NCBI GenBank assembly: GCA_030667765.1
Contig: DAOUVF010000073.1
Coordinates: 1 to 9,876, forward strand
DNA length: 9,876 nt
From: Bacteroides sp.
GTDB taxonomy: Bacteria; Bacteroidota; Bacteroidia; Bacteroidales; SM23-62
Direction of reading: 5' to 3'
Shown here one piece after another: positions 1 through 7,162 of the stretch (position 1 is the first letter of the stretch; every line of letters starts with the position of its first letter). The position numbers and the translations under genes were made by a program. The notes beneath the pieces were generated by a model that made no database searches, was not told the origin of the DNA, and saw only the letters and a list, made by a program, of their open reading frames with translations.

Positions 1-669
1 ATCCAGGATGGACAATTGGTTTCCTTGCAAGGAGATGATACCATCACGCTCGAAATCCTTTAAGATCCGTATGGCACTGTCTTTTGACATGGCAGTCAGG
101 TCGGCAATCTCCTGGCGCGACAGGTACAATTTAAAGCTATCGCTCTTAAAGAAGGCTTTTGAGAGATAGAGCAGTCCATCTGCCATCCGTCCATGCATCT
201 GCTTCTGGGTAAGGCTGATCATCTTATCAAACATAATGACCGAATGGTTGCTGACATGCCCGATCAACTGGTTGGCAAACCGGCAATTCATGGTCATGAC
301 CTTGTTGAAATTATCCAGGACGATGAAACAAATGGATACATCGGTCAGGGCAGAAACGGAATAATGGATCTTTCGGTCGGTATGTAAACCAGGACCACCC
401 ATCAGAGCCCATGGCTTCTGGAGGTTTAAGAGCAGGTTCCTGTCTCCCATGCCCTCTATGTATATTTTTACGATCCCATCGATAAGCGACAATACATGTG
501 TGGCAGATGTTCCCTGCTTCAGGATCATCTCCCCTGCCTTATACCTGACGGAATAGCGATCCTTATTCATAATTTCAAGTTCTTCCGGAGATAGTATCTT
601 GAAATATGGAGCACGGTTCAGGCATTCGTTGCAGTCTTCACAACCTTCTATCTGTGTCTTCGATATCAT
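1..669 (-). CDS. Crp/Fnr-family transcriptional regulator with FNR-like cysteines (3' end outside window)
   Basis: Reading the minus strand from the ATG at 669 gives 223 open codons that run off the left edge, so the C-terminus is missing, probably by only a few residues. An N-terminal cysteine cluster (C10, C13, C16) is followed by a cyclic-nucleotide-binding-like beta-roll at about 22-125 (YKAGEMILKQG at 43-53), a dimerisation helix, and a winged helix-turn-helix at about 183-212 (LSRQEIADLTAMSKDSAIR). C114 lies in LTDVSICFI, the position of Cys122 in E. coli FNR. Together with the CxxCxxC cluster this supplies four possible [4Fe-4S] ligands, so redox or oxygen sensing is likely. E. coli FNR has a different spacing (C20, C23, C29). 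The start is supported by GAAAGGA about 5 bases upstream. It is transcribed away from the cytochrome genes across a 196-base gap and is a natural candidate regulator for them. The Crp/Fnr family is clear; the cluster is inferred. Confidence 0.9.
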   Translation of the reverse strand, partial: MISKTQIEGCEDCNECLNRAPYFKILSPEELEIMNKDRYSVRYKAGEMILKQGTSATHVLSLIDGIVKIYIEGMGDRNLLLNLQKPWALMGGPGLHTDRKIHYSVSALTDVSICFIVLDNFNKVMTMNCRFANQLIGHVSNHSVIMFDKMISLTQKQMHGRMADGLLYLSKAFFKSDSFKLYLSRQEIADLTAMSKDSAIRILKDFERDGIISLQGNQLSILD

Positions 670-865
670 ATCGATCCTTTCGATTATCCAACGCGATAAA
701 AATATGAAAAAAAATGATCTAGGTCGATTTAAATACTGATATAAAACAGTCTGACTATTCTAAAATCTCGCTATATTGAATTCTTTTACTCAAGCTATTC
801 AATTAATTTTACCGCGTCCCCCAAAACCTTATAAGTCTATATATTAATTTAAAATATCACCTCAA
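670..865. promoter_or_regulatory. Divergent intergenic region between the Fnr-like gene and the cytochrome block
   Basis: This AT-rich, non-coding 196-base gap separates two divergently oriented genes and must hold promoters for both unless the plus-strand block is driven from elsewhere. By eye I find neither a full TTGAT-N4-ATCAA FNR box nor an exact TAnnTTTG motif on either strand, so no site within it can be pinpointed. The stretch just before 866 (about 831-858) is especially A/T-rich. Confidence 0.45.
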
Positions 866-1222
866 ATGAAAAGATTGTTTTATGTATTATTTGCAGCGGT
901 GCTGACAGGCATCCTGCTGTTTGGATCCTGCGAAAAGGTGGTGTACCCAATACCGGAACTTCCTGACACGGTGAGCTATTCTTTGGATATCCAGCCCATA
1001 TGGGACAATAAATGTGTTAACTGCCATAGCGGGAGCCGTGATCCTGACCTCAGACCGGATAATTCACATGCTTCACTGATCAATGGAGGGTATGTCGATA
1101 CAAATAATCCGGAAGAAAGTGAATTGATTAAAAAGCTTTACGGTTCCCACGATGCCAGGGCAACTGAGACAGAAAAACAACTGATCCTCCTGTGGATTGA
1201 GGAGGGCGCTATAAACAATTAA
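866..1222 (+). CDS. Small c-type cytochrome lipoprotein (single CxxCH)
   Basis: This 118-residue protein begins with a lipoprotein signal: a short basic start, a hydrophobic stretch and FGSC with the acylated Cys at 22. A single haem c site, CVNCH, lies at 50-54 after SYSLDIQPIWDNK. The pattern 'DIQPIWDxKCVxCH ... SLINGGYVDTNNPEESELIKKLYG ... LLWIEEGAINN' resembles the small haem-binding domain common in Bacteroidota and Planctomycetes envelope proteins. It should be anchored to a membrane outside the cytoplasm and pass electrons. Apart from the initiator the protein has no methionine, so the usual distal Met ligand is absent; H68 or H95 could replace it. No clear ribosome binding site precedes the start. 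It is followed after 30 bases by the outer-membrane barrel gene, a pairing that suggests cotranscription. The cytochrome call is firm; the redox partner is unknown. Confidence 0.85.
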   Translation: MKRLFYVLFAAVLTGILLFGSCEKVVYPIPELPDTVSYSLDIQPIWDNKCVNCHSGSRDPDLRPDNSHASLINGGYVDTNNPEESELIKKLYGSHDARATETEKQLILLWIEEGAINN

Positions 1223-1252
1223 CCAGTATATTAATCATCCAAAATAACCATT

Positions 1253-2113
1253 ATGGAAAAGAGATATTTTAACAGCCTTTCAGCAGGATTGATCCTGCTC
1301 TTTGCTATTTCAGTCCCCGGTCTCCGGGCCCAGAACGAGGATAAACCGGACAACCGTCCCATCCGCCCGCCGTTTGAAACCATCGCCCTTTTAGATAACC
1401 AGACCACCGTGAACCCATTCAAAGGGAGTTTGCATTTCGAGATCTCCCACCGGTTCTCCGAGATTAAGGACATAGGAGACCTGTTCGGAATCTATGGCTC
1501 GGCCAATACACGCCTGGCCCTGGATTACGGGATCAGCGACCGGATCATGGCCGGGTTCGGGACGACGCGGGACTATAAACTGCAGGATTTTGAATGGAAG
1601 GTCAGCATCCTTACCCAGACAAGGTCCTGGAGCATACCTCTCTCCCTGAGTTATTACGGGAATATGGTCATTGATGCAAGAAGCAAGGATAATTTCGGAC
1701 CGGAGGACCAGTATAAATTCACCCATCGCATGTCTTACCTGACACAGTTTATCACATCGGTAAAAACGGGACCCGTGAGTTTTCAGGTTATCCCCTCATT
1801 TGCATGGTTCAACGCTGTGGCAGACGGGTATAACAACGTGAACTTTGCCCTGTCATTTGGAGTAAGAGCCCAGGTGATCAGGATGAGCTCCATCGTCCTT
1901 GAATATGACCAGCCCCTGACAAAGCATGAAGCACTTGAGGTATATCCCAACCTGGGTTTAGGTATAGAGGTGGGGACCAGCACGCATTCATTCCGGATCT
2001 TCGTGGCCAATTACCAGAACATTATCAAACAGTATAACCTGTTCTACAATACCAATGATCCCTGGAGCGGAAATTTCCGTTTTGGATTTAATATCTCCGT
2101 GAAGCTGAGGTAA
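1253..2113 (+). CDS. DUF5777-like outer-membrane beta-barrel protein
   Basis: This 286-residue protein has a signal peptide (cleavage likely after GLRA, near residue 26). The remainder alternates polar and hydrophobic residues in many short strands and ends in NISVKLR, as beta-barrel proteins do. The features RPPFETIALLDNQTT, SLHFEISHRF, 'LFGIYGSANTRLALDYGISD' and 'IMAGFGTTRDYK' match what I recall of the DUF5777 family, found in Bacteroidota beside cytochrome c and YceI-like genes. No enzymatic motif is seen; its function in the family is not established. It sits 30 bases after the haem lipoprotein and 7 bases before the seven-haem cytochrome, so it is probably in the same transcript. It may provide the outer-membrane part of the electron-transfer system, but that is inference from position only. 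Confidence 0.75.
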   Translation: MEKRYFNSLSAGLILLFAISVPGLRAQNEDKPDNRPIRPPFETIALLDNQTTVNPFKGSLHFEISHRFSEIKDIGDLFGIYGSANTRLALDYGISDRIMAGFGTTRDYKLQDFEWKVSILTQTRSWSIPLSLSYYGNMVIDARSKDNFGPEDQYKFTHRMSYLTQFITSVKTGPVSFQVIPSFAWFNAVADGYNNVNFALSFGVRAQVIRMSSIVLEYDQPLTKHEALEVYPNLGLGIEVGTSTHSFRIFVANYQNIIKQYNLFYNTNDPWSGNFRFGFNISVKLR

Positions 2114-2120
2114 TCGACAG

Positions 2121-3113
2121 GTGAGAAAAAGAACACCGGCCATATTGCTGTTATCACCTTCCGCCTTTTTCCTGTTGCTTGCCATGGTTGATCCTGGCAC
2201 CGGCAAAGTCCAGTAACCGGATGATCTGGATACCTACAGGCAGGTTTCAGAGTTTGTGGACGATAATGAAGCCTGTTTCAAATGTCATGGTGAATCAAAA
2301 TTTCAGCTGGAAGATGAGCTGACAGGCCGGGTACTGACACGGCAGGTATGCAAGGACCATATGATCCTTCGTGAAGAATATTATGCGTCGAACCATAAAA
2401 GTTTTCCCTGCTTCGATTGCCATTCAAGAGAATTTGCCATATTCCCCCATCCCCTGGATATCAGGCTGGAAGAGCCCTGGGCCTGCCTCGACTGTCATGG
2501 CTACGATGAAGATTATGCACAATACCAGTTTGAGAAGATCGAGGAGGAATACCTGGCAAGTACCCATCACCTGGCCACCGAGGAGTTCAGCTGCTGGAAA
2601 TGCCATGATAACCACAGCTATCAAATCAGTATCAGGAATACGGAGAACCTGACCGAGACCATAGCCTATGACAATGCTATCTGTCTGTCCTGTCATGCTG
2701 ATTTCGACCAGTTTCAACTACTGACGGACAGGGAAGGTATTAATATTATACAAACACATGACTGGTTGCCTAATCAGGCACTCCATTTTCAAAGTGTCCG
2801 CTGTATTGAATGCCATACCCAGGTCAATGACAGCATCCTGGTGGCTCACCTGATCCTGCCAAAGGAAGAGGCTGTACAGAATTGCAATGAATGCCATTCC
2901 AGTGATTCCAGGCTGATACACACCCTTTACAAACATCAATCCCTCGAGGCCAGGGAAAAATACGGGTTCCTCAATGCGGTGGTGATCAACGAGGCCTATG
3001 TAATCGGGGCGAACCGGAATTATATCCTGGGACTTATCAGCCTGTTTGTTTTTGGATTGGTTGTCCTGGGACTGGCAACACATCTGGCATTCCGGATAAT
3101 TAAAAAAGTATAG
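2121..3113 (+). pseudogene. Membrane-anchored heptahaem cytochrome c, interrupted by an in-frame TAA
   Basis: From GTG 2121 the frame encodes a signal-peptide-like start (basic VRKR, then a hydrophobic core to about residue 22), hits TAA at codon 32 (2214-2216), then continues open to the TAG at 3111-3113. Past the stop it carries seven CxxCH sites, with first cysteines at residues 52, 97, 122, 158, 188, 228 and 255 counted from 2121, many additional histidines for bis-His ligation, and one membrane helix at about 298-325 ending in a basic tail. Such proteins accept electrons from a quinol-oxidising cytochrome b, here the next gene, 6 bases away. GTG 2256 could restart translation, but that product would lack an export signal, and haem c is attached outside the cytoplasm. 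All seven sites are intact, so the lesion is recent or is a sequence error. Annotation that ignores the stop would show a CDS at 2256-3113. Confidence 0.8.
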
Positions 3114-3119
3114 GCAAGA

Positions 3120-3590
3120 ATGAATAAGATCTATCTATACCTGGGGTTTATTAGGTTATGGCATATGCTGAATGCCATTTTCATGCTGGTGCTTATCCTG
3201 ACCGGGCTCTCCATGCAGTACTCAGCACGGGACAGTTTTATGATCCCTTTCCATATTTCAGTACAGTTGCATAACATCAGCGGTATCGCACTTACAGCCA
3301 GCTACCTGATCTTCTTCATCGGTAATATCATAATCGGGAACAGAAAACATTACAGGCTCCAGTGGCAGGGATTAAGAAAGAGGATGTTTATCCAGCTTCG
3401 TTATTATATGTTTGGCTATCTCAAAAAACAAAACCATCCCTATCCTGTAAGCCGGGAAAGAAAATTCAATCCATTGCAGGCCTTCAGCTATGCCCTGATC
3501 ATGTATATCGCGTTGCCCCTGGTGGTGATCAGCGGCTGGGGACTGCTCTTTCCGGAAACGATTCTTAACGGGGTCTTCGGGGTAAGCTGA
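3120..3590 (+). pseudogene. Di-haem cytochrome b (b561/thiosulfate-reductase b type), truncated by an in-frame TGA
   Basis: 156 residues of an integral-membrane cytochrome b are encoded before a TGA at 3588-3590. RLWHMLNAIFMLVLILTGLS (12-31) with H15 forms the first helix. H45 and H51 follow in PFHISVQLHNISG, then a second helix and a basic cytoplasmic loop (RKHYRLQ ... KFNPLQAFSY), then a helix with the conserved GWGLLFPE. The frame reopens immediately after TGA as LVLTDLLHVIMGFLLSIFMI, the expected last helix of this family including its haem ligand His. In family members I recall, the stop position is a glycine (GxxLTDLLH); GGA to TGA is one substitution. The gene starts 6 bases after the heptahaem gene. 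The usual pair moves electrons from menaquinol through b haems to the multihaem protein. As read, the product lacks its last helix and ligands, so it should not work. Confidence 0.75.
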
Positions 3591-3614
3591 CTGGTACTGA
3601 CGGACCTTCTCCAT

Positions 3615-4337
3615 GTGATCATGGGATTCCTGCTATCTATCTTTATGATCATAGCAATCGCCATCATCGTTTACTCGGTACTGGCCTGGATCTTCGGTGT
3701 GACCCTTCAGCCCGGCTGGGACAGTACCATTTTCGGTCCCTATTTTGTGATTGCAGCCATATTTTCGGGATCCGGACTGATGATCATCCTCATGTGGCTG
3801 TTTCGCCGGATCTATGGCTTAGAGGAATTTATCACGAAAAAGCATTTCGTAAATATGGGCGTCCTGCTGATGGTGGTAGCATCATTTTACGGATATTTTA
3901 CCTTCTGTGATTACCTGACCAAATGGTATGGTTCTGTCAAGATCAATGCGGAACTGATCGACAAACTGTTTGCAGAATTTAACTGGATGTTCATTTTTGC
4001 CAACTATATCGGTATTATCATTCCCATTGTCATTATTGGCATACCGCAATTCAGGACCATCCGGAATATTTCCATAGGGGCCGTGATCGCTGTTGTTGCG
4101 CTCTGGGTGAACAGATATATCATCGTGGTGCCCACCCTGGAAACTCCCTTCCTTCCCATCCAGGATAGCCGTGCCGACTGGTTGAGTTACTCTCCTACCT
4201 GGGTGGAATGGTCATTGACAGCAGCGGGTATTGCGATCTTTATTATCATGTTTAAACTGGCCTCTAAATTCCTTCCCATCATTTCCATGTCTGAGATGAG
4301 CGGGGTGGATGACAGAGAATTAAAGATATTAGAATAA
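3615..4337 (+). pseudogene. C-terminal half of an NrfD/PsrC-like membrane protein, fused in frame to cytochrome b remains
   Basis: The open frame from GTG 3615 encodes 240 residues. Residues 1-12 still belong to the preceding cytochrome b (HVIMGFLLSIFMI, its His being just upstream). From about residue 14 it matches the second half of NrfD/ActC-type quinone-interacting subunits: VYSVLAWIFG, 'PGWDSTIFGPYFVIAAIFSG' (33-52), RRIYGLEEFITKKH, WVNRYIIVVPTL (164-175), YSPTWVEWS (192-200) and FLPIISMSEM (219-228). About five to six membrane helices are visible. NrfD-family proteins are normally around 400 residues with eight or more helices, so the N-terminal half is missing. No separate start or ribosome binding site is convincing. 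A simple reading is a deletion joining cytochrome b to NrfD at about 3645-3670, removing the end of one, the beginning of the other and any genes between, such as an Fe-S subunit. A chimeric assembly would look the same. Confidence 0.75.
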
Positions 4338-4349
4338 GAAAGGATGATC

Positions 4350-5249
4350 ATGAAAATCAAAACATACTTTTTGTTATTGGTCCTGGTATTTTCGGCCGGG
4401 CTGGTCGCCGCACAGGAAGCCACTGCAGAAGAGGTCCCCGTTGAAGAGGAGCCAATAGAACCGGTGATGGAAATGACCTATCTGAAAGACACCGAAGGAA
4501 AAGTCAATCTCCGTTCAAGCATGGTCAATTATGTCAACCGGATGCCTGTTCCTTTACCCGGACTAAAAATAGCATTCTATGCAGGGGAAGACTCACTGGT
4601 AACACTGGGAGCAGTCAGCACGGATGAAGAAGGCCTCGCTGTCCTGGTGATGGAAGGAGACCATGACCTGCCTGCAGGCGAGGACGGATCAGTCCGGTAT
4701 TTTGCTGAATATAAGGGGAGCGGCAATATCCTGCCTGCTGAATACGAAGTCTATATTACGGATGTAAACCTCGATATGGAGCTCAGCCTGGTCGATTCGG
4801 TCAAAACCGTTTCGTTGAGGGCATATTCAATGGTCGATGGGGAAAAGGTCCCGGTGCCTGACGAGGATGTCTATGTATTTGTGAAGAGGATGTTCAGGGA
4901 CCTTCCCCTCGGGGAGGATTTTCTGGATGAGAACGGGGAATACATCACAGAGATACCGGATGATATCCCCGGTGACGCTGAAGGAAATATTGAGATCATT
5001 GCCAGGTTCAATGATCATTACCTTTTCGGAACGGTAGAAGACAGGCAGACCATTCAGTGGGGTGTAGCCACCCAGTATGATTTTGCTGTTTCCCAGCGGA
5101 CCCTGTGGACCCAGATCGCACCCCTGTGGATGATCATCACATTAAGCGTCTTGCTTGCAGGGGTTTGGGGACATTATATCTTTGTGATCGTTCAACTTTT
5201 CAGGCTCCGCAGGATAGCACGGAAGGAAAATGCGGCAAGTTTGGTATGA
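4350..5249 (+). CDS. Periplasmic beta-domain protein with C-terminal membrane anchor, unknown function
   Basis: I do not recognise a named family. ATG 4350 is preferred over ATG 4344 because AGGA at 4341-4344 then has usable spacing, giving 299 residues. A signal peptide (cleavage near VAAQ, residue 22) is followed by a very acidic stretch (about 23-40). Two beta-rich segments follow, at about 43-140 and 145-235, with Ig-like or transthyretin-like features: 'VPLPGLKIAFYAGEDSLV' followed by 'STDEEGLAVL', and 'VPVPDEDVYVFVKRMF' followed by ENGEYITEIPDDIPGD. One long membrane helix (about 258-284) and a basic tail RLRRIARKE end the protein. The topology is therefore a periplasmic domain, one crossing and a short cytoplasmic tail. 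It lies 12 bases after the NrfD piece and before a cytochrome c. It may be an accessory subunit stabilising the cytochrome complex, inferred from position only. No CxxCH or metal-binding motif is seen. Confidence 0.7.
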   Translation: MKIKTYFLLLVLVFSAGLVAAQEATAEEVPVEEEPIEPVMEMTYLKDTEGKVNLRSSMVNYVNRMPVPLPGLKIAFYAGEDSLVTLGAVSTDEEGLAVLVMEGDHDLPAGEDGSVRYFAEYKGSGNILPAEYEVYITDVNLDMELSLVDSVKTVSLRAYSMVDGEKVPVPDEDVYVFVKRMFRDLPLGEDFLDENGEYITEIPDDIPGDAEGNIEIIARFNDHYLFGTVEDRQTIQWGVATQYDFAVSQRTLWTQIAPLWMIITLSVLLAGVWGHYIFVIVQLFRLRRIARKENAASLV

Positions 5250-5304
5250 TATTGGCAGATTAAATTAAATTATCAATATTTGTAACTAATTATCTAATAT
5301 TAAT

Positions 5305-5310
5305 GGAGGA
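5305..5310 (+). promoter_or_regulatory. Strong ribosome binding site deciding the cytochrome c start
   Basis: GGAGGA lies 7 bases before ATG 5318 and overlaps an earlier in-frame ATG at 5303. Its spacing selects 5318 over 5303. It is by far the clearest Shine-Dalgarno sequence in the window, which is notable because most genes here have weak ones or none. Confidence 0.7.
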
Positions 5311-5317
5311 CAAAAAA

Positions 5318-5734
5318 ATGAATAAGATGAGTAAAGTTTTAGGTATGATGAGCTTTTTGTTTGTAGCAGCTCTGTTTGTTTCAATGACATTTACGGCACA
5401 GGAACCAGCTGAACCCTGGGAAGTACCAGCCAAATACAAGAACATGGAAAATCCCGAATCAGCTGATGCTGAATCAGTTAAAGTGGGAAGAATGCTGTAT
5501 ACAAAAAATTGTGCATCATGCCATGGGAAAACCGGCCTGGGTGATGGCTCCAAGGCACGCGGCCTGGATACACATCCCGGAGACATGTCAGGCAGTGCGT
5601 ACCAGTCCCAGACCGACGGCGAGCATTTCTACAAGTCCAAATTCGGCCGAAATGAGATGCCCAAGTACGAGAATAAGATTGCCGATGAGGACATCTGGCA
5701 CATGGTCAATTACATGCATACTTTCAAAAAGTAA
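5318..5734 (+). CDS. Class I monohaem cytochrome c, secreted
   Basis: From ATG 5318 the product is 138 residues: a signal peptide ending near FTAQ (about 27), then one cytochrome c domain. The haem site is CASCH (C65, C68, H69) followed by GKTGLGDGS, and NEMPKYE supplies the distal Met at 114. The ending 'ADEDIWHMVNYMHTF' is the usual C-terminal helix of small cytochrome c domains of the cbb3-subunit-III type. It should be a soluble periplasmic electron carrier, or be held by an uncleaved signal helix, acting downstream of the quinol-oxidising complex. It follows the previous gene by a 68-base AT-rich gap, longer than the other gaps in the block, and has a strong ribosome binding site, so it may be expressed more highly or partly separately. 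Unlike the cytochromes upstream it is fully intact. Confidence 0.9.
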   Translation: MNKMSKVLGMMSFLFVAALFVSMTFTAQEPAEPWEVPAKYKNMENPESADAESVKVGRMLYTKNCASCHGKTGLGDGSKARGLDTHPGDMSGSAYQSQTDGEHFYKSKFGRNEMPKYENKIADEDIWHMVNYMHTFKK

Positions 5735-5753
5735 ACAGCATACATAAATATTC

Positions 5754-5795
5754 GGCCAACCGGGATTCCCTCGCGGAGTTCCGGTTAGCCTTTTT
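5754..5795 (+). terminator. Rho-independent terminator after the cytochrome block
   Basis: An arm GGCCAACCGG (5754-5763) pairs with CCGGTTAGCC (5781-5790) with one C-A mismatch, enclosing a 17-base loop, and is followed at once by five T (5791-5795). It begins 19 bases after the cytochrome c stop and separates the respiratory block from the next unit. Confidence 0.8.
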
Positions 5796-5826
5796 GGGAC
5801 TTGATTCCACGGATTGATTATTTTTG
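5793..5826 (+). promoter_or_regulatory. Candidate Bacteroidota-type promoter for the haem-uptake-like unit
   Basis: TATTTTTG at 5819-5826 fits the Bacteroidota -7 consensus TAnnTTTG exactly. A TTTG at 5793-5796, inside the terminator tail, lies 22 bases upstream, slightly more than the usual 19-21 for the -33 element. The -7 motif is 52 bases before ATG 5879. It was read by eye in an AT-rich stretch where chance matches are common. Confidence 0.4.
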
Positions 5827-5878
5827 TCCCACTGAACCCGTTGACTTATTTAATGAAACATTAAAAAAAAATAGAAAG

Positions 5879-7144
5879 ATGAAAAAGTTTAAAGGATTGG
5901 CAATTGCCATTATTATCGCTGGACTGACCCTCCCGGCGGCTGCACAGATCGATACTTCCGGAATTACCGGATGGCCTCAAATGTATAACTCCATGGCTTC
6001 CTGGGAAGAGGGGGCTTTCGGTGCCAATGCCCTCGGACACCCGGATTACGGATGGGGCTTATACAATAGTATCAACCACGGGCTTACCGGGGACTCAATT
6101 TTTGTGATCAAATTGCAAGACGAGAGTTATAAACGATTATGGATCGTAAGCAGGACCGCCACAGCTGTTTATACCATCCGCTATGCTGACCTTGACGGCA
6201 GCAATGAAAAGGAAGTGGAAATTGATATGGCAATGTATGCCGGCAAACAATTTGTTTATTATAACCTGCGCGGGGACTCCCTGGTCGATGAGCAGCCTCT
6301 GAAGGTGGACTGGGACCTGATACTGACCAAGTTCACGCATACGGACATTAATTATACAGTGACGGGCTTTCTTTCCAATGACGGGGTAACCGTCTCTGTA
6401 TTCAATGCCGCCGACAGTGCTACCGCCGCCGATGCCACACTGGCCGATACCACTGAATTTACAGATTCGATATCAGCCATCGGGAATTCCTGGTACAAGC
6501 TCCAGGGAATGTCTATTGTCCCACTTGATACCATCGTCTATTTCGTAAAGACGGATTCAGGAGAGATCTATAAAATGCAGGTTACCTTTTTTGAGAGCGG
6601 ATTTTCCGGACTCGGAAGGGTAGGTATCCGCAAAAAGCATTCCGACAGTACCAGCTGGGTACATGACACCCTGGTTATGGGTTCATTCTATGCCAACGAG
6701 GAATATTACAGCATGGAGAACGGATCTGCAGGCCTGGTTGCCAGGGATTTATGGGACATAGGGGTAAAATCAGGCACCTTCACTTCTTCCATCACTGCCA
6801 ACACGACCATGGGTGTGGAACTATATACCTATCCCAATGCAGACACTTCAGCATGGTACGGTAACACTTCCGCCGGTCCCGCACCGGAGGCTGGCACAGG
6901 CCTCAGCCTGTACCCGGTACCGGCTACGGACGATCTCTTTGTCCGGTACGGGCTAAAGACCTCACAACCGGTGAATATCAGTGTTATTGACATGACGGGC
7001 AAACAGGTCCTGCATCGGGAGGCTGAAAGGCTGGATGAGAGCGAACTGAGGCTTGATATCAGCTCACTTTCCCCTGGGGTATATATCCTGCAGTTAAGGA
7101 ACGGGGAAGTACTGACATCGGGCAGGTTCACCAAACGCCGGTAG
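5879..7144 (+). CDS. T9SS-secreted protein with HmuY-like features
   Basis: The ATG at 5879 is chosen because a proper signal peptide (MKKFKGLAIAIIIAGLTLPAAAQ, cut near residue 22) begins there; an in-frame ATG at 5801 would put 26 unsuitable residues in front. The protein has 421 residues. Residues 342-421 form a type A T9SS sorting domain: LSLYPVPATD, then NISVIDMTGKQVL, then LDISSLSPGVYILQLRNGE and a basic end. The product should therefore cross the outer membrane and be released or surface-attached. The body carries two similar tryptophan motifs, VDWDLILTKF (W145) and LWDIGVKSGTFTSSITANT (W292). These resemble the 'WDIAFrr...N' core of HmuY haem-binding proteins, perhaps as two lobes or a repeat. 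It directly precedes a haem-receptor-like TonB gene, supporting a haem-capture role. The sorting domain is certain; the HmuY relation is a motif-level judgement. Confidence 0.75.
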   Translation: MKKFKGLAIAIIIAGLTLPAAAQIDTSGITGWPQMYNSMASWEEGAFGANALGHPDYGWGLYNSINHGLTGDSIFVIKLQDESYKRLWIVSRTATAVYTIRYADLDGSNEKEVEIDMAMYAGKQFVYYNLRGDSLVDEQPLKVDWDLILTKFTHTDINYTVTGFLSNDGVTVSVFNAADSATAADATLADTTEFTDSISAIGNSWYKLQGMSIVPLDTIVYFVKTDSGEIYKMQVTFFESGFSGLGRVGIRKKHSDSTSWVHDTLVMGSFYANEEYYSMENGSAGLVARDLWDIGVKSGTFTSSITANTTMGVELYTYPNADTSAWYGNTSAGPAPEAGTGLSLYPVPATDDLFVRYGLKTSQPVNISVIDMTGKQVLHREAERLDESELRLDISSLSPGVYILQLRNGEVLTSGRFTKRR

Positions 7145-7162
7145 GGGCCCGAGATTACTGGA

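Noticed and set aside
193..387. 64-codon plus-strand open frame
   Set aside because: It lies wholly antisense to the well-supported Fnr-like gene and resembles no protein; it is a shadow frame.
670..865. FNR-box search in the divergent region
   Set aside because: No TTGAT-N4-ATCAA or close palindrome was found by eye, so control by the neighbouring regulator is not supported at the site level.
2718..3083. 121-codon minus-strand open frame
   Set aside because: It is antisense to the last CxxCH motifs and the membrane helix of the heptahaem cytochrome, and its composition is that of a complementary shadow.
5250..5317. Possible promoter in the AT-rich gap before the cytochrome c gene
   Set aside because: AATATTTG at about 5275-5282 is near TAnnTTTG but lacks the TA at the right place, and no -33 TTTG is seen at suitable spacing. 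Too weak to list as a feature.
5801..5878. Upstream in-frame ATG at 5801 as the start of the T9SS protein
   Set aside because: It would add 26 residues before a textbook signal peptide and would begin upstream of the candidate -7 promoter element; ATG 5879 is preferred.
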